Origin: Kribbella sp. VKM Ac-2568
GTDB taxonomy: Bacteria; Actinomycetota; Actinomycetes; Propionibacteriales; Kribbellaceae
Length of the DNA stretch: 64,000 nucleotides
Direction: 5' to 3'
NCBI RefSeq assembly: GCF_004345365.1
Contig: NZ_SLVF01000008.1
Coordinates: 1 to 64,000, forward strand
Positions 17,072 through 25,988 of the stretch are shown here, piece after piece. The notes under the pieces were generated by a model. The model was not told where the DNA came from. It saw only the letters and a list, made by a program, of their open reading frames with translations, and did not search any database. The stretch's first letter is position 1. Every line of letters begins with the position of its first letter. A program made the position numbers and the translations under genes.

Positions 17072-18466
17072 ATGTCCACCTCCCAGCCCGGGACGCCACC
17101 GGCGACCGGTACGCCGAACATCGAGTGGCTCCGCCCGGGGCCGACCCGCAGCGAGCAGCGCCGGGACATCCTGCTCGGCGTTGGGATGGCCGCGGCCGGC
17201 GTCTTCGGCACAGAGCTTGCCAAGGGCACCTCACCCGGCCCGGTGGAGATGGGGGCCGGAGGCATCGAGGCGTACGTGCTGAGCGCGGCCGTCGCGCTGC
17301 CGCTGTGCTTCCGCCGCCGGTATCCGCTGACCGTGCTGCTGGTCGTGTCGGTGCTGTTCTTCACGTCCGGTGAGCGGGTGCCGTTCGCCTTCGCCGGCAA
17401 CCTGGTGACGCAGATCTCCCAGTTCATGGCCCTGTACTCCGCGGCCGCCTGGGCGAAGGACCGCCGCCGGATGAAGCTGACGATGGTGGTCGTCTTCGTC
17501 GGCATGTTCGTCTGGCTGTTCCACGGGTTCGTGGAAGCCCTGCAGACCGACGCGATCAAGGGTGCCGACCAGGGCATGCTGTCGCCGTACGTGTCGTTCG
17601 TGCTGCTGAACTTCGCGCTCAACGTGCTCTACTTCTTCGGCGCCTATTTCTGGGGCCGAACCGCGTGGGGCGTGGCGCGGCAGCGGCACGAGCTCGAGCA
17701 GCAGGCGATGGAGCTGGCCACCCAGCAGCAGGAGAACGCCCGGCGCGCGGTGATCGACGAGCGGCTGCGGATCTCCCGCGAGCTGCACGACGTGGTCGCG
17801 CACCACATCAGCAGCATCGGCATCCAGGCCGGGGGAGCCAGGCGGGTGATGGCCTCCGACCCGGAGGCGGCGAAGAACGCGCTGAGCGTGATCGAGAACT
17901 CCAGCCGGACCGCGGTCAACGAGATGCGGCAGCTCCTCGGCATGCTCCGCGCGGCTGACCCGGACCTCGACGAGGAGATCGGCGTACCGGCGCTGAAGGC
18001 TCCGCAGGCGGGTGCGGACCGGCTGCCCGCTCTGGTCGCCACGGCCGGCGGAGAGGGCCTGTCGGTCGGGTTCCACCAGATCGGGCAGCCGGTCAAGCTG
18101 CCCGAGACGATCTCGGTGTCGGTCTACCGGATCGTGCAGGAGGCCCTGACGAACGTACGGCGGCATTCGACCGCTCGCTCCGCCCACGTCACGCTGCGTT
18201 ATCTCGGTGACACCGCGGTCGAGGTCGAGGTGATCGACGACGGCCGCCCGAAGCACGCACCCGTCGGCAGCCGGCTCGGCCACGTCGGCATCCGTGAGAG
18301 GGTCGGCCTGCTCGGCGGCGAGAGCGAGATCGGGCCACGTCCAGTCGGCGGCTTCCGCGTCCGTGCCCGGATCCCGCTACAACCTTCCTCGCCGTCCACC
18401 GGTGAACCGCAGACCCCCGAGGATTCCGGGGTAGACAGTTCCGCCGTCGAAGGAGCACAGCAATGA
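17072..18466 (+). CDS. Sensor histidine kinase (NarL/DesK type)
   Basis: 464 aa. Four or five membrane segments (about 33-55, 66-80, 87-100, 135-155, 172-195) form the sensor, with little extracellular domain, followed by a coiled coil (205-230). The HisKA_3 phosphoacceptor is RISRELHDVVAHH with His239, and an HATPase_c domain at the C-terminus has NVRRHSTA (N box) and GHVGIRERVGLLGG (G box). Such sensors commonly perceive membrane or envelope state. The stop overlaps the ATG of its response regulator. Nearby ABC exporters could be targets, but no shared operator was seen. Confidence 0.88.
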   Translation: MSTSQPGTPPATGTPNIEWLRPGPTRSEQRRDILLGVGMAAAGVFGTELAKGTSPGPVEMGAGGIEAYVLSAAVALPLCFRRRYPLTVLLVVSVLFFTSGERVPFAFAGNLVTQISQFMALYSAAAWAKDRRRMKLTMVVVFVGMFVWLFHGFVEALQTDAIKGADQGMLSPYVSFVLLNFALNVLYFFGAYFWGRTAWGVARQRHELEQQAMELATQQQENARRAVIDERLRISRELHDVVAHHISSIGIQAGGARRVMASDPEAAKNALSVIENSSRTAVNEMRQLLGMLRAADPDLDEEIGVPALKAPQAGADRLPALVATAGGEGLSVGFHQIGQPVKLPETISVSVYRIVQEALTNVRRHSTARSAHVTLRYLGDTAVEVEVIDDGRPKHAPVGSRLGHVGIRERVGLLGGESEIGPRPVGGFRVRARIPLQPSSPSTGEPQTPEDSGVDSSAVEGAQQ

Positions 18467-19137
18467 GCGAGGCCGGTACGCCGATGCGCGTGCTCCTGGT
18501 GGACGACCAGGATCTGGTCCGGGCGGGATTCCGGATGATCCTGTCGGTGGAGCCCGACATCCAGGTGGTCGGGGAGGCGGCCGACGGCGAGAAGGCGGTC
18601 GAGTTGGCGACCGACCTCCGACCGGACGTGGTCCTGATGGACGTGCAGATGCCAGGGCTGGACGGGATCGCCGCGACCCAGCGGATCGTCTCCGCCGACG
18701 CGGGCAAGGTGGTGATCCTGACCACCTTCGACCGGGACGACTACCTGTTCGAGTCGCTCGGTGCCGGGGCCAGCGGGTTCCTGCTGAAGAACACCGCACC
18801 CGAGGACCTGGTCGAGGCGATCCAGGTGGTCCACTCCGGCCACGCCCTGCTGGCCCCCGAGGTGACCCGGCGGGTGATCAAGCGGTTCACCGGCGGCGGC
18901 GAACGCGTCTACCGCCCCGACCTGGTCGCAGACCTGACCGAACGCGAACGCGAGGTCTTGGGCCTCATCGCCCGCGGCCTCACCAACACCGAGATCGCCA
19001 CCCAGCTCTTCGTCGGCGAGGCCACCGTCAAGACCCACGTCTCCCGCGTCCTCCTCAAACTCGGCCTCCGCGACCGCGTCCAAGCAGTCGTCTTCGCCTA
19101 CGAATGCGGCCTCGTAGTACCAGGCGACGAGCACTGA
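18463..19137 (+). CDS. LuxR/NarL-family response regulator
   Basis: 224 aa. The receiver domain (residues 8-125) has acidic pocket D14/D15, phosphoacceptor D60 in VVLMDVQMPG and Lys in FLLKNTAPEDL. The C-terminal HTH has LTEREREVLGLIARGLTNTE and VKTHVSRVLLKLGL. Translational coupling with the upstream kinase (ATGA) makes them a cognate pair. The final 200 bases switch to C-rich codons, as in several neighbouring genes. Confidence 0.9.
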   Translation: MSEAGTPMRVLLVDDQDLVRAGFRMILSVEPDIQVVGEAADGEKAVELATDLRPDVVLMDVQMPGLDGIAATQRIVSADAGKVVILTTFDRDDYLFESLGAGASGFLLKNTAPEDLVEAIQVVHSGHALLAPEVTRRVIKRFTGGGERVYRPDLVADLTEREREVLGLIARGLTNTEIATQLFVGEATVKTHVSRVLLKLGLRDRVQAVVFAYECGLVVPGDEH

Positions 19138-19163
19138 GCGGCGCCTGCCGACAACGTTTTGGG

Positions 19164-20450
19164 CTAGGCCCGATGGGCGCCGATCCACACCCGCTCCGCC
19201 TCGGCGAGGAACTGGTCGAACCACGGATCCGTGGGCTGGAGAACGAACTTCGGTTCGCCTTCAGCCTGGAAGGTGTAGTACTCGACGAAGATCGCTGATG
19301 TCGGTCCGCGCTGGATCTCTGGAGCATCGACGGCGATCACGCCGGTAGCTATCGGATGCCCGGTGAGGCGGACTTCAAGCGAGCCGCCGGTGGCCGCTGC
19401 CAGTTCGGCCAGTAGGCGCAGGGACTGCTCGATGCGAGCTTTCGCCGTGTCCTGGGACCGCTCGGCGTAGTACCGCTCGGCGGCGATCCCGACCGCCGGC
19501 GAGGTGGGTTCGATGAGGAGGAACCGGATCTTGCAGCCGCGCTGAAGCCACTTCTCGAATCTGGTGTAGTTCTCGGTCAGCAACGTCGTGCGGGCGACGC
19601 CGGTGATGAACAGATCCTTCGCGGACTCCATCGACGTGAGGAGTTCGGGCCCGAACGAATCGACGAAGCTCGGCCGGGCGATCGCGTCGAGTCGCTGCTG
19701 GTGGGTTGGCGGCCACGGCGTACCCGCGGCCCACAGTCGCTCGGCCTGCCGCTCGTAGAAGCTGAACCAGCCGCCGGCGGATTCGTCGAATCGCATGATC
19801 GGTCCCGGCTCACCGGCGGGATGATGCTCAGCGTGCTGGATGGTGATGCTGGCCGACTTCGTACCGCGTAACAGGTTCACGCCGAGAGGCGGCACGAACT
19901 GCGCCACCCGGATCTCCAGATCTCCGCGGGTACTGGTCTGTAGCTCGACCAGTTCCTCCAGCGTGGTCCTGATGCGCTGGGACAGCAGCGCCGTCCGTCC
20001 AGGAGGACGAACCAGGGTTCCCTGGCGAACCAACTGCTCGTCAGTCGGGTCCAGCAGGAGCACGCGGAGCCTGGCGCCGCGAGTCAGCGCCCGGTAGAAG
20101 TCGTCGCGGGAGCCCTGGATCGTCCGTGCCATGGCGATCCCGATGAGGAGAATGTCGTTCGCTTCGGCTCGCTGCCTGGTCAGGGCCTCCGGGAATTCGC
20201 GCAGCAGTACCTCGCGGGAGGCCGCGCCGTCTGTCGCGATCTCGGCGACCAGCTTGCGGGATTTGATCTGAGCGAACGCCAGCGCGGCCAGCAGGGCGAG
20301 GATGGCGGCGCTCAGGACATTCATGCCGGCGACGTCGACGATGCCCAGCACCGTAAAGACGCCTGCCGTGGCGGTCAGCAGCCAGAGGTCTACGTTCTCG
20401 TCGGTCAACGCTTGGTGGACGGCGCGCGCAATCGCGCGGACGGATTTCAC
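19164..20450 (-). CDS. Membrane-anchored protein with duplicated PLD-like module (no HKD)
   Basis: 428 aa from a GTG. Two hydrophobic helices near residues 24-60 are followed by a short coiled segment. Two homologous halves come next. The first is ANDILLIGIAMARTI, RLRVLLLDPTD and SFYERQAERLWAAG; the second is AKDLFITGVARTTLL, KIRFLLIEPTS and QFLAEAERVWIGA. The pattern fits the phospholipase D-like fold of DUF5919-type domains, but HxKx4D is absent from both copies, so a sensing or scaffold role is more likely than phosphodiesterase activity. No partner gene is coupled: it lies convergent to the response regulator and divergent from an ABC exporter. Confidence 0.6.
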   Translation of the reverse strand: MKSVRAIARAVHQALTDENVDLWLLTATAGVFTVLGIVDVAGMNVLSAAILALLAALAFAQIKSRKLVAEIATDGAASREVLLREFPEALTRQRAEANDILLIGIAMARTIQGSRDDFYRALTRGARLRVLLLDPTDEQLVRQGTLVRPPGRTALLSQRIRTTLEELVELQTSTRGDLEIRVAQFVPPLGVNLLRGTKSASITIQHAEHHPAGEPGPIMRFDESAGGWFSFYERQAERLWAAGTPWPPTHQQRLDAIARPSFVDSFGPELLTSMESAKDLFITGVARTTLLTENYTRFEKWLQRGCKIRFLLIEPTSPAVGIAAERYYAERSQDTAKARIEQSLRLLAELAAATGGSLEVRLTGHPIATGVIAVDAPEIQRGPTSAIFVEYYTFQAEGEPKFVLQPTDPWFDQFLAEAERVWIGAHRA

Positions 20451-20672
20451 CCGCCAACCTTACGGGCGGTGAGGTGTCTCCCGGGGCCCCTCCGAGTGTC
20501 CCGGATCAGACTGGGTGGAGTGGTGGTCCGCCCTGGGGATGACCTGGGTGATCACTCTGCTGGGCGACGTGCGGTGGGGTGGGTGCTGACTAGCGTGAGA
20601 GTCACTTCCCGACGGGAGTGGCTGGGCGTGTGCCCGGTCAGGGGGCCGGAGCAGTAGAGGATCGGTGACGGG

Positions 20673-21554
20673 ATGCTGAGCGTGGCTGGGTTGACCCGGC
20701 GGTTCGGTGATCACCTTGCGTTGGATGACGTGAGTTTCGACGTCGTACCTGGTCGGATGACCGGCTTCGTCGGGGCGAACGGCGCCGGCAAGACGACGAC
20801 GATGCGGATCATCCTCGGCGTGCTGGCCGCGACCAGCGGCGAGGCGCGGTGGAACGGCGCACCCCTGACCCACGAGGTCAGGCGCGACTTCGGCTACATG
20901 CCGGAGGAGCGAGGGCTGTACCCGAAGATGAAGATCCGCGACCAGCTGGTGTTCTTCGGGCGCTTGCACGGGATGGACTCGACCCGGGCCGCCGAGCGGA
21001 CAGACAAGATCCTCGGCCGGCTGGGTCTGGCGGAGCGAGCGGGGGACGTGCTGGAGACGCTGTCGCTGGGGAACCAGCAGCGGGTCCAGATCGCCGCCGC
21101 CCTCGTGCACGAGCCGATCGCGCTGGTGCTGGACGAACCGTTCAGCGGACTCGACCCGCTCGCCGTCGACGCGATGGTTGACCTGCTCCGCGACGAGGTC
21201 ACGCCGGAGGTCCCGGTGCTCTTCTCCAGCCATCAGCTCGAGCTGGTCGAGCGCCTGTGCGACGACCTGGTCGTGCTCTCCCGGGGCAAGGTCGTTGCCG
21301 CCGGCTCCGTTGCGGAACTCGCCGCCGGGCCGACAGCGACGTACCGGATGGTGGTGGACGGCGACGCCGGCTGGCTGCGTGACATCGCGGGCATCAAGGT
21401 GCGCGACGTGGCCGGTGCGACCGCGCTGTTCGACGTGGAGGCCGCGGGCCAGGAGCAACAGATTCTGCAGCAGGCTCTCAGCCGCGGGGCGGTGCTCGAG
21501 TTCGGGCCTGAGCGCGTGGCGTTGAGCGACGTCTTCCGGGAGGCGACCCGATGA
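20673..21554 (+). CDS. ABC exporter ATP-binding protein (NatA-like)
   Basis: 293 aa. The N-terminal ATPase has Walker A GANGAGKTTTM, the variant signature LSLGNQQRVQ, Walker B ALVLDEPFSGLDP and switch His in FSSHQ. A C-terminal accessory domain (about 215-293) is typical of ABC-2 exporters. YMPEERGLYPKM after the Q loop is characteristic of the NatA/YhaQ group. Its stop overlaps the permease start (ATGA). The pair resembles Na+ or drug/peptide efflux systems; the substrate is not inferable. Confidence 0.87.
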   Translation: MLSVAGLTRRFGDHLALDDVSFDVVPGRMTGFVGANGAGKTTTMRIILGVLAATSGEARWNGAPLTHEVRRDFGYMPEERGLYPKMKIRDQLVFFGRLHGMDSTRAAERTDKILGRLGLAERAGDVLETLSLGNQQRVQIAAALVHEPIALVLDEPFSGLDPLAVDAMVDLLRDEVTPEVPVLFSSHQLELVERLCDDLVVLSRGKVVAAGSVAELAAGPTATYRMVVDGDAGWLRDIAGIKVRDVAGATALFDVEAAGQEQQILQQALSRGAVLEFGPERVALSDVFREATR

Positions 21555-22783
21555 GTACCCAGACGCAGAACAGGACGACCCAGAACAAGGAGACGCTGCG
21601 CAAGGCGACCCCGCGCAAGGAGACCCTCCGGCACCCGTGGCAACTGGTGGCGCACCGCGAGATCAGCACCAAGCTGCGTGACAAGACCTTCATCGGGTCG
21701 ACCGCGTTCATGCTGATCATCGTGATGGCGGCGGTGATCATCCCTGCGCTGATCGCGGGCAACAACAGCCCGGACAAAATCGCAGTACTGAACGACGCCG
21801 GCGCCAAGGTCGTCCAGACGGCTGACGCGATCAACGGCGGCGACAGCTACCAGGTCACCCGCGCGGCGGATCCGGCCGCGGCCGAGCGGATGGTGGTCGA
21901 CGGCGACGTCAAGGCCGCGCTGCTGCCGGGCGACAACGGGTACCTCGTACTCGGTGACGACCGGGTCGACACGGACCTGCAGAACAGCCTGCGCGAGGCG
22001 GCGGTCAACCTCGGGATGGAGCAGAACGCAGCGCAGGCAGGGTTGACGCCGGAGCAGTTGCGGGCGAACACGCAGGTGCAGGAGCGGTTGCTCAATCCGG
22101 GACCGCTGCCCGAGATCGTGGCAGACTTCGTCAACATCGGCCTCGCGCTGGTCTTCTACATGACAGCGCTGGGCTTCGGCATGATGATCGCGCAGAGCGT
22201 CGTCCAGGAGAAGGAGAGCCGGGTCGTCGAGATCCTCGCCGCCGCGGTGCCGATCCGGGCGCTGCTGTGGGGCAAGGTGATCGGCAACACCGTGCTCGCG
22301 CTCTCGCAGATCGTGGTGATCGCGGCCGCGTCGCTGATCGGGCTGCTGGCAACGGATCAGGCCGACATCCTCGAGGTGCTCGCGCCGGTGGCGGGCTGGT
22401 TCGTGGTGTTCTTCGTGCTCGGGTTCGTCGCGCTGGCGGGGTTGTGGGCGGTGGCGGGTTCGCTGGCCACCCGGCAGGAGGATCTCGGCTCGACCACCCT
22501 GCCCGGTCAGATGATCCTGATGATCCCGTTCTTCTTCTCGGTGTTCGCCGGGGCGGAGGCCAAGACGGTCGCGTCCTTCATCCCGATCGCGTCGTCGATG
22601 GCGATGCCGGGCCGGATGCTGACCGAGGACGTACCGGTCTGGCAGCCGCTGCTCGCCATCCTGGTGCTGCTGGTGGCAACGGTCCTGATCGTGCGCCTCG
22701 GAGCCCGCCTGTACGAGCGGACGCTGCTGCAGACCGGCCGCCGGCTCGGTTACCGAGAGGCGATCGCGATCAAGGCGTCATGA
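21551..22783 (+). CDS. ABC-2 type exporter permease (NatB-like)
   Basis: 410 aa. A polar N-terminus rich in Thr/Lys precedes one membrane helix (about 52-72, ending PALIAGNN). An extracytoplasmic domain of about 140 residues follows, then five or six C-terminal helices (about 195-400). Motifs VVQEKESRVVEILAAAVPIR and the conserved PFFFSVFAGAE region match the ABC-2 membrane family. It is translationally coupled to the ATPase at 20673. No accessory subunit or regulator is in the same operon; a LysR gene follows 108 bp later. Confidence 0.86.
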   Translation: MSTQTQNRTTQNKETLRKATPRKETLRHPWQLVAHREISTKLRDKTFIGSTAFMLIIVMAAVIIPALIAGNNSPDKIAVLNDAGAKVVQTADAINGGDSYQVTRAADPAAAERMVVDGDVKAALLPGDNGYLVLGDDRVDTDLQNSLREAAVNLGMEQNAAQAGLTPEQLRANTQVQERLLNPGPLPEIVADFVNIGLALVFYMTALGFGMMIAQSVVQEKESRVVEILAAAVPIRALLWGKVIGNTVLALSQIVVIAAASLIGLLATDQADILEVLAPVAGWFVVFFVLGFVALAGLWAVAGSLATRQEDLGSTTLPGQMILMIPFFFSVFAGAEAKTVASFIPIASSMAMPGRMLTEDVPVWQPLLAILVLLVATVLIVRLGARLYERTLLQTGRRLGYREAIAIKAS

Positions 22784-22891
22784 CATATCGTCACAGGATC
22801 GCTAGCGTTACAGGAATTTTGTAGGCTGTGACAAAACCGCAACACGCGACAGCTGTGTGTGGAGACGGCAACTCGACTACGGTCACAACGC

Positions 22892-23857
22892 ATGAACGTC
22901 GAGCTGCGCCACCTGCGGGTGGTGGTCCTGGTGGCAGAAGCGGGGTCCGTCGGACGGGCCGCCCGCTGGCTGAAGGTCAGCCAGCCAAGCCTGACCGCGC
23001 AGCTGAAACGGATCGAGTCGGCGTTCGGCGGTGAGCTGTTCGAGCGCTCCCGCACCGGAGTCACCCCCACGCCGCTGGGCCGGTACGCCGTGGACCGGGC
23101 GCGGGCGATCCTCGTCGACGTGGATCACCTGTCCGCGACGGTCTCGGCGATGACCGCGGTGGAGTCGAGCGCGGTCCGGCTCGGCGGGTTCCCGACGGCA
23201 CCGATGTCGGGGATCGCCAGCCGGCTGCGCGACCACGGCGAGATCGAGCAGGTCAGCATCGAGGTCGAGTGGGCCACCAGCGTGCTGCTCCAGCAGCTGG
23301 AGAGCGGCCGGCTCGATTTCGCCCTGCTGCGGGAGTTCCCCGGCTTCGAGCTGCGGCTTCCGACCGGGGTCGACGCGTGCACGATCGTGGAGTCCGAGAG
23401 CGCCTACGTGGTGATGGCGGCGGATCACCCGCTGGCGGTCTCGACCAGGCATCGCGCCGAGATCGACCTGGCCGATCTGTCCGACGAGGAGTGGATCGGC
23501 GAACCACCGGACGACAGCGGCTTCCACGTGCTCTTCCGCGCTGCCTGCGAAGAGGCTGGATTCACTCCGAAGGTCGAGCACCACTCGGTCGACACGTCCG
23601 TGCTGATGGGCTTCGTCACCAGTGGTCAGGGCGTCGCGCTGATCTCGCCCACGTCGTACCGGATGCTCTCCAGCGACGTGACGACCCGGCCGCTCGTCGG
23701 CGATCCGATCCACCGGCGCCTGATGCTTGCCTGGAGCACCGAGTCACCGCGCGCTCAGATGGCGCCGGACGTCTGCCAGATGGCGATCCGCGCCTACGAC
23801 GAGGCATTCGCCGAACACGCCCGCTGGGGCCAGCACCAGCGCATGCACGTCGCCTGA
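22892..23857 (+). CDS. LysR family transcriptional regulator
   Basis: 321 aa from the ATG at 22892 (MNVELRHLRVVVLVAEAGSV); eleven residues of upstream frame lack similarity to the family. The HTH lies at residues 1-60 (GRAARWLKVSQPSLTAQLKR), with a PBP-like effector domain behind. Targets are unclear: it follows the NatAB-type exporter on the same strand with a 108-bp gap containing AT-rich sequence that could be its own promoter. A strong terminator closes it. Confidence 0.85.
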   Translation: MNVELRHLRVVVLVAEAGSVGRAARWLKVSQPSLTAQLKRIESAFGGELFERSRTGVTPTPLGRYAVDRARAILVDVDHLSATVSAMTAVESSAVRLGGFPTAPMSGIASRLRDHGEIEQVSIEVEWATSVLLQQLESGRLDFALLREFPGFELRLPTGVDACTIVESESAYVVMAADHPLAVSTRHRAEIDLADLSDEEWIGEPPDDSGFHVLFRAACEEAGFTPKVEHHSVDTSVLMGFVTSGQGVALISPTSYRMLSSDVTTRPLVGDPIHRRLMLAWSTESPRAQMAPDVCQMAIRAYDEAFAEHARWGQHQRMHVA

Positions 23858-23860
23858 ACT

Positions 23861-23906
23861 CACACAGAAGGCCGGCTCCCTCGAGGGTGCCGGCCTTCTA
23901 TGTGTG
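23861..23906. terminator. Strong bidirectional terminator
   Basis: A long stem, AGAAGGCCGGC / GCCGGCCTTCT, extended by CACAC / GTGTG at its foot, with a 12-nt loop. It starts 3 bp after the LysR stop and ends 20 bp before the stop of the convergent gene. Confidence 0.85.
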
Positions 23907-23925
23907 CTTCTGCTGTGATTCGGGG

Positions 23926-25458
23926 TCAGGCGCCGGCGGGGCGGAACTGCCCTGGCATATCCATCATCCGCGGGCCCTGCGGTCGCGCCCCCTCGGAAAC
24001 CGGAGAATTCTCGAACGCCCCCACGTGGAACTCGCCGGTGTCGTCGACATCCGGCCCGTCCATCCGCTCCCGGTACTGCTGTCCCATCTGCTCATTGCGC
24101 TCCGGCCGCTGTCCGGTCGCCGCCACGTCGTACCGCGGCGCTGCGGCAGCCTTCGGGGCTTCACGCTCAGGGACGGACGCCGCCGGTAAATCCGGCATCG
24201 CTGCCTTCGGCGCCTCGGGCTGGGCTGCCGTCGGAACCTCGGGCGCTGCGGCCTTCGGCACCTCGGCTTGCGCCGCCCGCGGTACATCGGGTTGCGCAGG
24301 GGTGCTCGCTACACCGGATGCCGGTGCAACCGGGGACGCGGCAGCAGCAGGCGTGGGCGCCGCGGGTGCGGGTGAGTCTGCGCTAGGGGAGGCGGGCGTT
24401 GATGCAGCGGGTGAGCCCGCGGCCGGTGAGGCAGGCGTGGATGCAGCGGGTGCGCCCGCGCTGGTGGAGGTGGGTGCCGGCGCCGGTGCGGATGCTGCTT
24501 GCGCGGCCGAGGCGGGAGCGGCGGCGGGGGCGACCTGAGTCTCGTCGTCAGCGCTTCCGGTGCCCTCAGCAACAGTCTCGTCCTCGGCAGTCGCCTGACG
24601 GTCAGATTCTTGAACCGTCACGTCCTCGTCGGCTGCCTCGTTCGACTCGTCCGGCCTGCTCGTCGCCTCGTCGCGAGATTCGGCGGCGGGAACGGTCACG
24701 GTCTCGTCGCGATCCGTCGGCACGAGCACTGTCTCGTCGGCGGTGTCGCCGGCGTCCGTCTCATCGCCCGCGCGGCGGTACTCCGAGGTGTCGTCCCGCC
24801 CCTCGTCCACCGCGTCGTGATCGACGCCCGACGTGGCGAACTGCGCGGTCTGCTCGTCCGCCTGGTTCCGCGGCGGGTACGGTGCCGGGTCTTCGTCGAA
24901 CAGGTCGTCGTAGTTGCTGTTCCCGAAGTTGTTGCCGAACCGGTTGTCCGCAGCCGGCTGATAGTCGCCCCCGGCAACCGGATACTCCGCGGTCACGTCC
25001 GCCTCCTGCTGCGCCTGCGCCAGTTCCTGCTCGCGCTGGAGCCGGTCTGCGTCGGCGCGATCACGCCGACGCCGCTGCACCGCCTGGACGATCAGCTGGA
25101 TCCCGAAGACCAACGAGATCACCGCGAGGATCGGCACCACGCCGTTCAGCGTGTACTGCTTGATCCCGTCGATCATCCCGGTCGTCACACCCGGAACGTC
25201 GGTCAGGAAGTTCGTCATCCGGTTGGGGATCCAGTGCACGGTGTAGATCATCGCGCCGAAGGTCAGCGCCGCACCGAGCGCCGCGGCGCCCGAGAAGTAC
25301 GACACCACGGTCCAGAAGATCAGCGCCCCGATGCCGTAGGCAAGCGCCATCTCCTTCGCATTCAGCTTGACACCGCCGTCCGCCGCGAGCACGCCGAACA
25401 TCGCAGGCCCGGCGAGAGCTACGGCGATGCCAAGGAGGAAGCCGAGAAATTTGGACAC
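23926..25458 (-). CDS. Membrane protein with long acidic, Pro/Ala-rich cytosolic tail
   Basis: 510 aa from the GTG at 25458 (VSKFLGFLLGIAVALAGP). About 65 upstream residues of open frame are rejected as cysteine/arginine-rich noise. Four hydrophobic helices occupy residues 3-140 (for example LAYGIGALIFWTVVSYF and GVVPILAVISLVFGIQ). A charged coiled stretch RRRRDRADADRLQREQELAQ follows. Then come about 300 disordered residues: acidic repeats with DETV motifs, then Ala/Pro repeats (ASTPASP, AAQPEAPK). I do not recognise the family. The tail looks like a flexible scaffold; a cell-envelope or division role would be a guess. Confidence 0.65.
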   Translation of the reverse strand: MSKFLGFLLGIAVALAGPAMFGVLAADGGVKLNAKEMALAYGIGALIFWTVVSYFSGAAALGAALTFGAMIYTVHWIPNRMTNFLTDVPGVTTGMIDGIKQYTLNGVVPILAVISLVFGIQLIVQAVQRRRRDRADADRLQREQELAQAQQEADVTAEYPVAGGDYQPAADNRFGNNFGNSNYDDLFDEDPAPYPPRNQADEQTAQFATSGVDHDAVDEGRDDTSEYRRAGDETDAGDTADETVLVPTDRDETVTVPAAESRDEATSRPDESNEAADEDVTVQESDRQATAEDETVAEGTGSADDETQVAPAAAPASAAQAASAPAPAPTSTSAGAPAASTPASPAAGSPAASTPASPSADSPAPAAPTPAAAASPVAPASGVASTPAQPDVPRAAQAEVPKAAAPEVPTAAQPEAPKAAMPDLPAASVPEREAPKAAAAPRYDVAATGQRPERNEQMGQQYRERMDGPDVDDTGEFHVGAFENSPVSEGARPQGPRMMDMPGQFRPAGA

Positions 25459-25988
25459 ATCCCCACCGTAGCGACGTTTCCCCTCCGCACCCCGCCGACA
25501 CTTCGCGCAATCTTTACGTCTAACCCGGCGCGTATCCCCACGTAATCCCCCGGCAACACGCCCACACCACCCCACCCCGCACACACCCCGCACCACCCCA
25601 GTCACACACGGCATCCCCACAAACTCCTGCCGACCGGCATGAATACCAACCACCTCGCAGTGCTGCGGGCACCATCACGCACTACCCCGCGGTACTGCGC
25701 GAACCACCCCGCAGTACCGCGGGGGTGGTGGTAGGGCGCCATCCCGCACCAGCGCGCTCCCGTCGCGCCGGGTTTGTTCCATGCAGGCGCAAATGCCTGC
25801 CTCGACGGACCAGCCCTCCAACCTCCCGGGCAAGGCGGAGCAGCGGACGCGAAGCATCGCCCCGGCAGGTGTGGCGTCCACAATTCACCGCCAACGTCAG
25901 GTGGGCGACCGCAGGTCACTGCCGACTTCAGGTGGTCGTCCGGAGGTTCACCCGCAACGACGGGCGGCGGTTGTTCGCCGGTGGGGCG
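25459..25988. other. Intergenic region between two minus-strand genes
   Basis: About 530 bp. It holds the promoter side of the acidic membrane protein and the 3' side of lipB. It begins with a C-rich plus-strand stretch (25545-25620) and contains GCAGTAC/GTACTGC words and a hairpin (25703-25729). Several open frames exist, but none has protein-like composition. Confidence 0.5.
25703..25729. terminator. Hairpin, possible terminator downstream of lipB
   Basis: ACCACCCC / GGGGTGGT stem around a loop containing GCAGTACCGC, in non-coding DNA about 260 bp beyond the lipB stop. The distance makes a terminator role uncertain. Confidence 0.4.

Noticed and set aside
19164..20450. Duplicated PLD-like protein as a phospholipase or endonuclease
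   Set aside because: Neither half contains the HxKx4D catalytic motif required for that chemistry.
25602..25919. Several overlapping open frames between the acidic membrane protein and lipB
   Set aside because: Three frames are open at once, all Arg/Pro/Ala-rich without known motifs; the region is better seen as non-coding.
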